Source of the DNA: an uncultured Lachnospiraceae bacterium
GTDB taxonomy: Bacteria > Bacillota > Clostridia > Lachnospirales > Lachnospiraceae
Direction: 5' to 3'
NCBI GenBank assembly: GCA_947626775.1
Contig: CANQTL010000001.1
Location: forward strand, 124,001-188,000
DNA: 64,000 bases
The notes beneath the pieces are model-generated. The model made no database searches. It was not told the DNA's origin and saw nothing but the letters and a program-made list of their open reading frames with translations. Each line of letters starts with the position of its first letter. Within the stretch, counting starts at the first letter, position 1. The translations under genes were made by a program, and so were the position numbers. This document shows positions 8,589 through 17,357 of the stretch, piece after piece.

Positions 8589-9571
8589 CAAAATCTGTTC
8601 ACCGCCGCCAGCGCTCCCTCGCAGAGCGCCCACATCAGGAAAGCCGTGCCGTAGAGCAGCCTGTTCGCCCTCGGGATGTCCTCCGGCTCGATGGGCCGCG
8701 TATCGTCGCCGATCCAGGGCTTTTCCACCCTTTGTCCAAAGTACCACGCATCCCCCGCCAGACGGAGCCCCAGCGCGCCGGCGCAGACCGACTCCGTCTG
8801 GGCGGAATTGGGACTGGCATGCCGATATCTGTCCCGACGGAAAATGCGCAGGGCGTTCCTCGCGGAATACTTTTCTTTTGGTTTACATAATGCTGATACC
8901 GCGATCATCAGCCCCGCCGCAATACGGCTGGGGAGAAAGTTCGCTACATCGTCCAGTCTCGCCGCGCATCTGCCGAAATCCCTGTATTTTTCGCTTTGAT
9001 AACCGATCATGGAATCCATGGTGTTGACCGCCTTGTAAAGCACGCCGCCAAGCGCGCCGCCGAGCGCCATATAAAACAGCGGCGCAACCGCGCCGTCCGA
9101 AGTGTTCTCCGCCACCGTCTCCACCGCTGCCCGCGCGATCCCCGCTTCATCCAGCCGCTCCGTGTCCCTGCCGACGATCATGGACACCGCCTGTCTCGCC
9201 CGCTGCGTATCGCCGTCCCGCAGGGCCCGGTACACGTTCATGCTCTCCGTCCGCAGACTCTTCACGGCGAGCAGCTGATAACACAATATGCTCTCCGCTG
9301 TCAGCCCGACCCCGCGGTGTACGCGGTAGGCCAGCGCCAGCAGAACGGACGTCAGCCCGCCCGCCGCCGCGGGAACGGCCAGAGCCAAAAGCGCGCCTTT
9401 CCTGCGTTTCTTCGCCCCATCGTCCTGCGCCCGCAGCAGCCTTTTCTCCATGGCGCCGATCAGAGCCCCGATCCCCCGGACGGGATGCGGCAGACCGTGT
9501 GGATCGCCCAGGAGCAGATCCAGCGCAAACCCTGCCAAAAGGCACAGGATACGATCCGCGATCACCGTCAT
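8579..9571 (-). CDS. cbiB: Adenosylcobinamide-phosphate synthase
   Basis: CbiB/CobD attaches the aminopropanol-type linker to adenosylcobyric acid. It is a polytopic membrane protein of 330 residues with the family marks DLLLGDP near the N-terminus, HPVR, the ENTSDG block and TMDSMIGY. It overlaps the CobU-like/CobC fusion gene by 4 bp (ATGA), a sign of translational coupling. The 3' end reads straight through a copy of the dispersed word, which supplies the stop codon; another copy lies within the gene at 8881. Confidence 0.95.
   Translation of the reverse strand: MTVIADRILCLLAGFALDLLLGDPHGLPHPVRGIGALIGAMEKRLLRAQDDGAKKRRKGALLALAVPAAAGGLTSVLLALAYRVHRGVGLTAESILCYQLLAVKSLRTESMNVYRALRDGDTQRARQAVSMIVGRDTERLDEAGIARAAVETVAENTSDGAVAPLFYMALGGALGGVLYKAVNTMDSMIGYQSEKYRDFGRCAARLDDVANFLPSRIAAGLMIAVSALCKPKEKYSARNALRIFRRDRYRHASPNSAQTESVCAGALGLRLAGDAWYFGQRVEKPWIGDDTRPIEPEDIPRANRLLYGTAFLMWALCEGALAAVNRFWFT
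8881..8890. repeat. Dispersed 10-bp word GTTTACATAA
   Basis: Exact copy inside cbiB. The gene strand reads TTATGTAAAC in the frame Leu-Cys-Lys. Confidence 0.8.
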
Positions 9572-10611
9572 GCCAGTTCCCTCTCAATCTCCATACGGTA
9601 CAGCCCGCCGTCCCCCGTCAGCTCCACGCGGCACAGATAACCCGAGCCGTTCTCGCGCCAGTAGTCGTAGTACGCCCGCCGCGGCTGGGCGCAGGCGCTC
9701 AGGATTCCCATGATCGTGCCGCCGTGCACGACGAACGCCGCCGTCTCCCCAAGCGCCGGCAGAAGCCGCCGGAACGCGCGCGAACACCGCTCGCTGCTCT
9801 GCGCCAGAGATTCCCCCTGGGGAAAAGGCAGGCTGCCGCCGCTGTCCACCCAGGCTTGATAACTGTCTCTGAGCGTCCCGTCCGCCGTAAGCTCCTCGTA
9901 GTTTTTGCCCTCAAAAAGGCCGAAATCCGTCTCCCTGAGTTCCGGCACGACTTCGCTCTCAATGCCGGGATAGAGAATCTGCGCGGTCTGTCTGCACCGT
10001 CCAAGCGGACTGGTGAAAACCCGCGTCACAGACGGATAAACGCCTGCCGCCTGCCGCCCGAGGAGCGCCGAGATCCCCTCCCCGCTCAGAGGCTCGTCCG
10101 TCAGTCCCAAGTACCGCTTGTGCCGGTTGCTCTCCGTGGCGCCGTGGCGAATGAGCGCCACACGCACGGTTCGCTTGATCGTCCGCGCGATCCCGCAGTA
10201 CACCCGCTCCACCGACTCCGCCTCCCCGGCCAGCCCGCACAGCACCCTGCCGACGCATTCCCGGTAATCGCGCTCCGCCCTCTCCGCAGGCACGATGCCG
10301 CCGCCCACCTCGTCGCAGATAAGGATTAGGGCGGGCCGGCGCCGGATCAGCGCCCGGAGGCGCTCCAGAATACAGACCGCCTGCTCTTCCGCGGTCCGCT
10401 CCTCTGACATCAGCTGTCTGACATAGTGGTGCAGCCCGCTGATGCAGCGCAGTTCCGTGCCGTTTTCAAAGTTATGTAAACCATCCGCAGACAACAATCC
10501 GACGGGGAATTCCCCCGGCTCCACCTGGCAGATCTCCCCGTCCTCCAGACCGTATTTTTTCTTCACATACTCCCGTTTGCCCTGCCAGGAGCCGCCGATC
10601 ACCAGCCGCAT
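9568..10611 (-). CDS. Fusion: CobU-like P-loop domain plus CobC alpha-ribazole phosphatase
   Basis: Two cobalamin domains in one 347-residue chain. Residues 1 to about 146 resemble CobU, the adenosylcobinamide kinase/guanylyltransferase: a P-loop-like GGSWQGKR and the block CDEVGGGIVP followed by an RxxRDYRECVG-type helix. The P-loop lacks the usual SGKS ending, so kinase activity is uncertain. Residues 149 to the end are a histidine phosphatase, with the phosphorylated His in LIRHGATES (155-157) and the second His in VVHGG, matching CobC, which removes the 5'-phosphate of alpha-ribazole phosphate. A separate, cleaner CobU is encoded at 18128-18751. The ATG at 10611 follows AGAAGG by 5 bp. 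Confidence 0.85.
   Translation of the reverse strand: MRLVIGGSWQGKREYVKKKYGLEDGEICQVEPGEFPVGLLSADGLHNFENGTELRCISGLHHYVRQLMSEERTAEEQAVCILERLRALIRRRPALILICDEVGGGIVPAERAERDYRECVGRVLCGLAGEAESVERVYCGIARTIKRTVRVALIRHGATESNRHKRYLGLTDEPLSGEGISALLGRQAAGVYPSVTRVFTSPLGRCRQTAQILYPGIESEVVPELRETDFGLFEGKNYEELTADGTLRDSYQAWVDSGGSLPFPQGESLAQSSERCSRAFRRLLPALGETAAFVVHGGTIMGILSACAQPRRAYYDYWRENGSGYLCRVELTGDGGLYRMEIERELA
10473..10482. repeat. Dispersed 10-bp word GTTTACATAA
   Basis: Exact copy inside the CobU-like/CobC fusion gene. The gene strand reads GTTTACATAA in the frame Gly-Leu-His-Asn. Confidence 0.8.
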
Positions 10612-10651
10612 AACCGCCTTCTCTCCCGCCGCCCGCGGACGGCCCCCGCGC

Positions 10652-11938
10652 TCACTCTGCCGCCCGGTTCGCCTCCGCGTCAAAATTCTCCAGCGCTTCC
10701 TCGATATCCGCGCCGTCCCCTACGCTCTGCAGCATATTCCACCACGCCGTGCGCGCGTTCGCCCAGTTGTCCGTGACCTGGTAGTAATCACCCATATAGC
10801 GCATAAACATGCCGTACTCGTTCATAAATTCGTCGTTCGCGTAGATGCTGCCGTCCTCTTTCGCGGGGAACTGCGCCGCCGCGATCACCGCCTTGCTGTA
10901 CTCGTTTTCATTTTCCATGATGAATCGGATAAAAGTCCTGGCGGCCTCTTCCTTCACCGAATCCCCATTGTCAAAGATGCCGAATCCCCAGATGCCGCCC
11001 TGCAGCTTAGGTTCGCCGCTGTCCGTGGGAAACGCCATCGGCATGATCTCAAAATTCAGATTCGGATTGTTTAACGTCTGTGTCACTTCCAGGGACGCAT
11101 TCCAGCAGAAAGCCATCGCAAGCTCTCCGTTTACGAAGCGCTCCGCCTCGTCTCCGCCCACCAGATCGGGGGCAAAGCTGATGCCGTCCAGATCCCGCAG
11201 CAGTTCCAGCGCCTTCACGTTCTCCGGGTTGCTGACGGTATACGACGTATGCCCGGAATCCGTAAACGCTCCCCCGTAGAGGTTGGTAACCAGGGCGCGG
11301 GTTCCCTGATCGCCGCCCTGTCCGCCGCAGTATACGACGCCGACTTCCTTCTGCCCGTATGCCGCAAGCGCCTCGACCGCCTTCTCAAAATCCTCCGTCG
11401 TCCAGGTGCGGCTCTTCTCGTCTATGTACTGCAGGGCGCCCGCCGCCTGAAACATATCATAGTTGATGGCCATACAGTGGGTCGTCATGCACAGCGGAAA
11501 TTCATAGTATGCCCCGTCGCTGTGCCGGCACGCCGCGCGCACATTGTCGTAGATCCCGTCGGCCAGGCCCTCCGTCTCCCACAGATCTGTCAGGTCGGCC
11601 ATGACTCCTCTGCTGCCCCAGTCCGCCACCAGGCGCTCGGGCCCTTCAAAGACCAGATCGGGGGCCGTTCCCTGTTCGATCGCTTCGTTGACCGCAGCGT
11701 CGCCCTCCTCATAGGTCAGATACTTCACCGACACATGAATATCCGGATATTTCTGGTTGAAATCCGTAAGCAGTTCCGACACCGTACTCGGATTGCTCCA
11801 GTTTCCCACCGGATAAGTCCAGAGGGAAATTTCCACTTCCTCTTTCGGAGCCGCCCCGCCGTCCGCGGCCTTCTCTCCCCCGCAGGCCGTAAGCATAAGC
11901 GCAATCCCTGTGATCCATGCCGCCGCTCTCTTTTTCAT
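10652..11938 (-). CDS. Extracellular solute-binding lipoprotein, sugar ABC type (family 1)
   Basis: A 428-residue binding protein with a lipoprotein signal peptide: basic start, hydrophobic core and the lipobox LTAC near residues 17-20, so it should be anchored outside the membrane. The mature part resembles family 1 carbohydrate-binding proteins (ISLWTYPV, the ADLTDLWETEGL region, and an ELAMAFCWN segment late). No permease or ATPase is next to it. It overlaps the hybrid histidine kinase by 4 bp (ATGA), so the two are translationally coupled, and it may act as the ligand-sensing partner of that kinase rather than as a transporter part. The ligand cannot be told from sequence. Confidence 0.85.
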   Translation of the reverse strand: MKKRAAAWITGIALMLTACGGEKAADGGAAPKEEVEISLWTYPVGNWSNPSTVSELLTDFNQKYPDIHVSVKYLTYEEGDAAVNEAIEQGTAPDLVFEGPERLVADWGSRGVMADLTDLWETEGLADGIYDNVRAACRHSDGAYYEFPLCMTTHCMAINYDMFQAAGALQYIDEKSRTWTTEDFEKAVEALAAYGQKEVGVVYCGGQGGDQGTRALVTNLYGGAFTDSGHTSYTVSNPENVKALELLRDLDGISFAPDLVGGDEAERFVNGELAMAFCWNASLEVTQTLNNPNLNFEIMPMAFPTDSGEPKLQGGIWGFGIFDNGDSVKEEAARTFIRFIMENENEYSKAVIAAAQFPAKEDGSIYANDEFMNEYGMFMRYMGDYYQVTDNWANARTAWWNMLQSVGDGADIEEALENFDAEANRAAE

Positions 11939-14514
11939 CCCTGTTCCTCCTCTGTCTTTCGCCCGTCCCGGTTCCCGATATTTCTGGCGAGCTGACCGGT
12001 AAGCTCGTCCATGTCTATGGGCTTGGCCACATGCGCGTTCATGCCGCTCTCCAGAGCGCGTTCCACATCGTCCGAAAAAGCGTCGGCGCTCATGGCGATG
12101 ATCGGGATACTGCGCGCATCCTCCCGCTCCATGGACCGGATCTTCCTCGTCGCCTCGTAACCCGTCATGACAGGCATTCTGATATCCATCAGGATCGCGT
12201 CATAATAGCCTCTCTCCGACTGTTCAAACTTTTCAACGCACACCTGTCCGTTTTCCGCTCTCTCCACCCCGGCGCCCAGCTCCGAGATCAGTTCCTGCGC
12301 AATCTCCCAGTTCAGATCATTGTCTTCCGCCACCAGGAATCTTCTGCCGCTGTAGTCGATCGTTCTGCTCGTGCTCTGCAGCTCGCCCGCGTCCGCGCTC
12401 CTGTCATACTGCTTCAGGCAGTAATAGAGATTGGAGCGAAACAGCGGTTTCTCCAGGAAATTGTCGATACCGGCGGCCCTGGCCTCCGCCTCGTACTCTC
12501 CCCAGTCGTAGGCGGAAGTCAGGATGATGGGCGTCTGACCGCCGCAATAACGCCTGATCTCCCGCGCCGTCTCCACGCCGTTCTTATTGGGCAGCTTCCA
12601 GTCCAGAATAATCACGTCAAAATCCCTGCCCTGTGCCCGGCGCTCTTTCACCTGTTCGATCGCGCTCTCGCCGGAGAACACCCACTCGGCCTTCACGCCG
12701 AGCGCCTTGAGTCCCGCCACGGTACTCTCGCACAAAAGCTCGTCGTCGTCCGCCACCAGCGCTTCCCAAGCGGGCAGGCGCATCTCGGCCTCGCTCACGG
12801 ACGCCTTTTCCAGATCGAGCGTCACGTGAAATTCGCTTCCCCTGCCAAGTTCGCTCTCCACCTCGATGGAACCCTGCATCGCGTCGACGATATACTTCGT
12901 GATCGTCATGCCGAGCCCCGATCCCTCGGTCTTCTGCACCCGCGCGTTGTCCTCTCTCATAAAGGACTCGAAAATTTTCTCCTTAAACTCCGGCGACATG
13001 CCGATTCCCGTATCCCTGACGCGAAGATGCACCCGCACATGGGATGCGCCGAGAGGCGAATCTTCCTCGTCCAGCAAAACCTGTATGGATCCCTCCTCCG
13101 GCGTGAATTTGATCGCGTTCCCGACGAGATTCAGAATCACCTGATTCAGCCGCACGCTGTCGCAGTAAACCTTCTCCGCGATGCTGTCCCGCACATAGAC
13201 GTCAAACGACTGCCGCCTGGTCTTGATCTGCGGCTGTACCATATCGACGATGTTCTGTATGGTATCCTGCAGAGACACCTGCTCAAAATTGAGCGTGAGC
13301 TTTCCGCTCTCAATCTTCGACATGTCCAGAATATCGTTTACCAGGCCGAGCAGATGCTTGCTGGAAAGTTCGATCTTTTTCAGACAGTTCCTGACCTTGG
13401 GGGTATTCTCGATGTTGGCGCTCGCGATAGCCGTCATCCCAACGATACCGTTCATAGGCGTCCTGATGTCATGGCTCATATTGGAGAGGAATTCGCTCTT
13501 CGCCCTGCTCGTCTGCTCCGCCAGCCTTCTCGCCGCGTCGAGTTCCCGCATCTGCTGCCTCGTGAGATAAAAATATCTCAGGAAGACGAGCAGCAGCACG
13601 ACCAGAACCACCGCGCAGCCGCCCACCGACGTCCTCGCCCACTGCGCTCCCAGCGTATCGACGGTCCTGTCAAGCCTGCCGTAGGGCAGGAACATGATCA
13701 TAAACCAGTCCGAGTAGGGCAGGCTGGTGCAGTACAGGAAACGCCTCTCACCGTCGATCGTAAACTCGCTGCTGTAGTTTTCGTTCCCCTGCATCGCCGC
13801 GGAGAGTTCTTCGATATACTGTTCCGGACTCCTGTCGCCCACGCTTCCATAACGGCTGCGCACGCGCTCGAAATAATTTTCTTCCTCCATCAGGCTGTCG
13901 CGCAGGATAAAACTGCCGTCATTCCGTATGATGGCATAGTAGATGAGGGAATCCCCCAGACCGACAGAGAGCGTATCCGTGATATAGCTGGTCGGGAGTC
14001 CCGCCACAAGAGCAATGCTCTCCGTGCCGTCCGCCATGGGATAGGCCGCGGGAACTCCCAGCAGAATGGCCTCCCCGCCGTCCGCATCATGCCCCACGGA
14101 CATCTTCTGCTCGCCGCGCGTCAGAGACGCCAGGAAGCTGTCGGGATCGTCGAACGCAAGCGGAACGCCGTACAGCATCTCCATCGTGCCGTCCTCCGCA
14201 CACAGCGCAAGATACGAAAATCCCCGCGCCCGCGCGTTGTAGGACAGCGTGAGCCGCATCGACGAATCCACGCCGCCTCTGGGCGGCACGGAATCCACGA
14301 TTGCCGACACCTGAGACATCCTGAGTTCGATCGTCGTGCCAAAATGACGCGCAGTCTGTTCGCTCATGCCGGATATGTAAATGTCGCCCAGCTCGTTGAT
14401 CGCCTCCGCGCTCCTGCTGCTCATGTGAACGGCCTGCGCGGCAAATATCACCACGCAGAACACTACCGTCAATATGCCGCTTATAATCAGAAAACGTGTC
14501 GTCTTGTCCTTCAT
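11935..14514 (-). CDS. Hybrid sensor histidine kinase with two receiver domains
   Basis: A membrane sensor kinase of 859 residues. A transmembrane helix near the N-terminus and another near residue 310 enclose an extracellular sensor of about 270 residues, probably Cache-like. Then follow HisKA (MSHDIRTPMNG, His is the phosphorylation site), an HATPase domain (NLVGNAIKF, DTGIGMSP, GSGLGMTI) and two receivers with acceptor Asp in VIILDWKLP and AILMDIRMP. The coupled binding-protein gene suggests it senses a bound solute. The ATG at 14514 is preferred: AGAGG lies 4 bp before it, and the longer reading from 14547 starts inside the predicted -10 box. There is no DNA-binding output domain, so a separate regulator is expected elsewhere. 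Confidence 0.88.
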   Translation of the reverse strand: MKDKTTRFLIISGILTVVFCVVIFAAQAVHMSSRSAEAINELGDIYISGMSEQTARHFGTTIELRMSQVSAIVDSVPPRGGVDSSMRLTLSYNARARGFSYLALCAEDGTMEMLYGVPLAFDDPDSFLASLTRGEQKMSVGHDADGGEAILLGVPAAYPMADGTESIALVAGLPTSYITDTLSVGLGDSLIYYAIIRNDGSFILRDSLMEEENYFERVRSRYGSVGDRSPEQYIEELSAAMQGNENYSSEFTIDGERRFLYCTSLPYSDWFMIMFLPYGRLDRTVDTLGAQWARTSVGGCAVVLVVLLLVFLRYFYLTRQQMRELDAARRLAEQTSRAKSEFLSNMSHDIRTPMNGIVGMTAIASANIENTPKVRNCLKKIELSSKHLLGLVNDILDMSKIESGKLTLNFEQVSLQDTIQNIVDMVQPQIKTRRQSFDVYVRDSIAEKVYCDSVRLNQVILNLVGNAIKFTPEEGSIQVLLDEEDSPLGASHVRVHLRVRDTGIGMSPEFKEKIFESFMREDNARVQKTEGSGLGMTITKYIVDAMQGSIEVESELGRGSEFHVTLDLEKASVSEAEMRLPAWEALVADDDELLCESTVAGLKALGVKAEWVFSGESAIEQVKERRAQGRDFDVIILDWKLPNKNGVETAREIRRYCGGQTPIILTSAYDWGEYEAEARAAGIDNFLEKPLFRSNLYYCLKQYDRSADAGELQSTSRTIDYSGRRFLVAEDNDLNWEIAQELISELGAGVERAENGQVCVEKFEQSERGYYDAILMDIRMPVMTGYEATRKIRSMEREDARSIPIIAMSADAFSDDVERALESGMNAHVAKPIDMDELTGQLARNIGNRDGRKTEEEQG

Positions 14515-14542
14515 GCCGCCTCTTATATCCTTTTTGTTATTT

Positions 14543-14571
14543 ATCATACCACAAAAAATCTCTTTTGTCGT
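14543..14571 (-). promoter_or_regulatory. Candidate promoter of the kinase/binding-protein pair
   Basis: On the minus strand an extended -10 (TGG then TATGAT, 14543-14548) lies 17 bp from -35 ACGACA (14566-14571). It gives the kinase transcription independent of the upstream cob genes. Confidence 0.5.
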
Positions 14572-14573
14572 CC

Positions 14574-17336
14574 CTAAGAACCGTCCAGCGTCCGCTCTAT
14601 ATACGCTTCCACCTCGCCCGTGACGTCCGCCATCAGATAATTCCTGTCTCCCCGCGTCCCGGCAGGCATTCCCCGCAGTTCCTTCTCCGCCGCCGCGATC
14701 TCCTCACGCAGCTCTCCTGCCGACACGCGCACCGCGCCTGCGCCCATAATGATAAGCTGCTCCAGGCCGTCGGAAGTGGCCACGCGCACACGGTGTTTCC
14801 TGCCGATCTCGCGGGTCACCTTCTCGATATACTGATCTGCCGTCTCAGCTTCCTTCGTGTACACCACGTCGATATTGTGATAGCGTTCGGTGCTGCCCGG
14901 ATTCCCTCTGACCTTGTAGGCGTCGAACACGAGAATCAGTCTCATTCCGCGGCATCCCTGATAGTTGCACAGAATGTCCATCAGTCTGCCGCGCGCGCTG
15001 TCCAGATTCTCTTTCGCCAGCCCGCGCAGCTCTTCCCAGGCGAAGATGATATTGTAGCCGTCCACCAGAAGATATTCCTCCTGCGGCCTGTCGTCCGTGT
15101 CTCTGCCGCGCGGCTGTCTGACGCCGCCGTCCTCCGGCGCGCTCCGCCGCTCTTTCTCCCGTTCTGCTCCTCGGATCGTCCGCTCCCAGCCCTGCCGCCG
15201 GCGCGCTTTGGATCCGTAAGTGCGGTCCATGATCTCGTCGATCTCCTCCTGCGCGATGAAGTCCGGCGTCCCGCTCTCCCGCGCCTTGGCCCGCGGACCG
15301 GACACGGCGTCCGCATCATAGAACCCGTCTGTTTCTCCCGCGCTCTCCCCGCGGGGTACGCCGTCCGGAAATACGCTTTCCACATGCATATACGACTCGA
15401 CCTCGTCCCACTCGACCGCAAAACCCGCTCCGTGGGCGCAGAACACGGAACCGCAGGGATTCTCGATATCGCCGGCCGCATCGTAACCGATCTTCTCAAT
15501 GACCTCCTCCGCGCTGCGGCAGGGCTCATACCCCGCAAACTCCGTGTACAGCCTTCCCTGCCCGCCGGAATAAGCCTGCATCTGCGCCTGATACCCCGCC
15601 ATCTGGGATGCGGGCACGGTTCCCGTCAGCACGGCGCGGTCACCCGCCGTCTCCGGCGCGCCGAACCTGGCCCCTCTGTTCTGCATGTCGGTCATGCCGC
15701 GCCCGACCGCCTGCGCCGGCAGCTCCATCCGAAACGCATACACCGGCTCCAGCAGGATGCTCTGCGCCCTGCAGAGCCCCTGTCGGACGGCGCGGTAGGT
15801 GGCCTGCCTGAAATCGCCGCCCTCCGTGTGCTTCAGATGCGCCCGACCGGCCACGAGTGTGATCCGCATATCCGTAATCGGAGAACCCGTCAGCACGCCG
15901 GGGTGTTCCTTCTCCCTAAGATGCGTCAGGACAAGCCGCTGCCAGTTGCGGTCCAGCATATCTTCGCTGCACCGCGACGCAAAGACAAGACCGCTTCCCG
16001 GCTCGCCGGGTTCCAGAAGCAGATGCACTTCCGCGTAATGCCTGAGCGGCTCATAGTGGCCGACGCCCTCCACCGGCGCGGCGATCGTCTCCCGATAGGC
16101 GATGCTGCCCTCGTCGAAGCCCACCGCCAGACCGTAGCGCTGTTCGATCATATTCTGTAAGATCTCGATCTGCACCTCGCCCATCAGCTGCGCCTGCAGC
16201 TCGCCGGTCTGCCCGCGCCAGACGATATGGAGCTGTGGTTCCTCCTCTTCTAGTTGACATAACTTCTGGTAAGCCTGGTGGACGTCGCAGCCTTCCGGCA
16301 GCGCAATGCGATAGGTCATAACAGGAGCCAGCAGCGGAACTGTCGTCCCCTGTTCCGCGCCCAGACCTTCCCCGCAGAAAGTCGTAAGCGGCCCCGCCAG
16401 AGCGCAGACCGTCCCCGCCGCCGCTTCCTGCTCCACCGTATAGCGGCTGCCGGAATAGACGCGGATCTGATCTACCTTTTCCTCCGTCCCGCCGTCCCGG
16501 CGCGCTTCCCCGCCGCCATGGGCGCAGACCGTCTGCTTTACCCTCAGCGTCCCTCCCGTGATCTTCACACAGGTCAGACGGCAGCCTTTCTCATCTCTGG
16601 AGATCTTGTAGACCCGCGCGCCGAAATCAGACGGATAATCTGGCATACGCGAGTAATCGCACAGTCCGTCCAGCAGCTCCTCCACGCCCTCCTCCCTGAG
16701 CGCGGAGCCGAAATAACACGGAAAAACTCTGCGCTGCGCCACAAGGGCAGAGATGGTTTCCCTGTCTATAAGCGCGTCCGCGGCGTCGCCCGCTTCCAGA
16801 TAGCGTTCCAGCAGCGCCTCGTCGCAGACCGCAATCTCCTCACAGAAGGCCGCATCCCTCACGCCAAAAGACACGCACCGCGCGTCGAGTCTGCCCCGCA
16901 GTTCCGTCATGAGCGCCGCCTCGTCCGTGCCCGGCTGATCCATCTTATTGACAAACAGGAACGTCGGAATATGGTAGCGCCCGAGCAGCCGCCAGAGCGT
17001 CGGCACATGTCCCTGCACGCCGTCCGCTCCGCTGACGACAAGAACCGCATAGTCGAGTATCTGCAGCGTCCGCTCCATCTCCGCCGAGAAATCCGCATGT
17101 CCCGGCGTGTCCATCAGCGTGACCTCCATATCGCGCCAGGAAAATAACGCTTGTTTTGAAAATATGGTGATGCCGCGGTCGCGCTCCCGGCTGTCCGTGT
17201 CCAGAAAGGTATCCCTGTGATCCACCCGCCCGAGGCTGCGGATCGCGCCGCTCCTATGCAGTATGCTCTCCGCCAGTGTGGTCTTGCCGGCGTCCACATG
17301 GGCGAGAATGCCCACCACCAGTTTTTTGCCGCGCAT
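14574..17336 (-). CDS. TetM/EF-G-like ribosomal GTPase fused to a Rae1/YacP NYN nuclease domain
   Basis: A 920-residue two-part protein. Residues 1 to about 690 form an EF-G/TetM-type translation GTPase: G1 AHVDAGKTT, G3 DTPGH, G4 NKMD, then domains II-V. This is the architecture of ribosomal protection proteins that enter the ribosomal A site. After a charged linker, residues about 754-900 are an NYN domain of the YacP/Rae1 type, with acidic residues in LVDGYNI, LVFDAY and ATSDGLEQ. Bacillus Rae1 is an endonuclease that cuts mRNA in the A site. The fusion would tether the nuclease to the factor that visits that site; this mechanism is inference. Tetracycline resistance is possible but not implied. 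It follows cobS with a 21-bp gap. Confidence 0.88.
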   Translation of the reverse strand: MRGKKLVVGILAHVDAGKTTLAESILHRSGAIRSLGRVDHRDTFLDTDSRERDRGITIFSKQALFSWRDMEVTLMDTPGHADFSAEMERTLQILDYAVLVVSGADGVQGHVPTLWRLLGRYHIPTFLFVNKMDQPGTDEAALMTELRGRLDARCVSFGVRDAAFCEEIAVCDEALLERYLEAGDAADALIDRETISALVAQRRVFPCYFGSALREEGVEELLDGLCDYSRMPDYPSDFGARVYKISRDEKGCRLTCVKITGGTLRVKQTVCAHGGGEARRDGGTEEKVDQIRVYSGSRYTVEQEAAAGTVCALAGPLTTFCGEGLGAEQGTTVPLLAPVMTYRIALPEGCDVHQAYQKLCQLEEEEPQLHIVWRGQTGELQAQLMGEVQIEILQNMIEQRYGLAVGFDEGSIAYRETIAAPVEGVGHYEPLRHYAEVHLLLEPGEPGSGLVFASRCSEDMLDRNWQRLVLTHLREKEHPGVLTGSPITDMRITLVAGRAHLKHTEGGDFRQATYRAVRQGLCRAQSILLEPVYAFRMELPAQAVGRGMTDMQNRGARFGAPETAGDRAVLTGTVPASQMAGYQAQMQAYSGGQGRLYTEFAGYEPCRSAEEVIEKIGYDAAGDIENPCGSVFCAHGAGFAVEWDEVESYMHVESVFPDGVPRGESAGETDGFYDADAVSGPRAKARESGTPDFIAQEEIDEIMDRTYGSKARRRQGWERTIRGAEREKERRSAPEDGGVRQPRGRDTDDRPQEEYLLVDGYNIIFAWEELRGLAKENLDSARGRLMDILCNYQGCRGMRLILVFDAYKVRGNPGSTERYHNIDVVYTKEAETADQYIEKVTREIGRKHRVRVATSDGLEQLIIMGAGAVRVSAGELREEIAAAEKELRGMPAGTRGDRNYLMADVTGEVEAYIERTLDGS

Positions 17337-17357
17337 CGCGTTCTCCCTTCTATTAAT

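Noticed and set aside
14574..17336. Call of tetracycline resistance gene tetM/tetO
   Set aside because: The GTPase part is only distantly TetM-like, has a nuclease extension, and lies in a chromosomal context without mobile elements.
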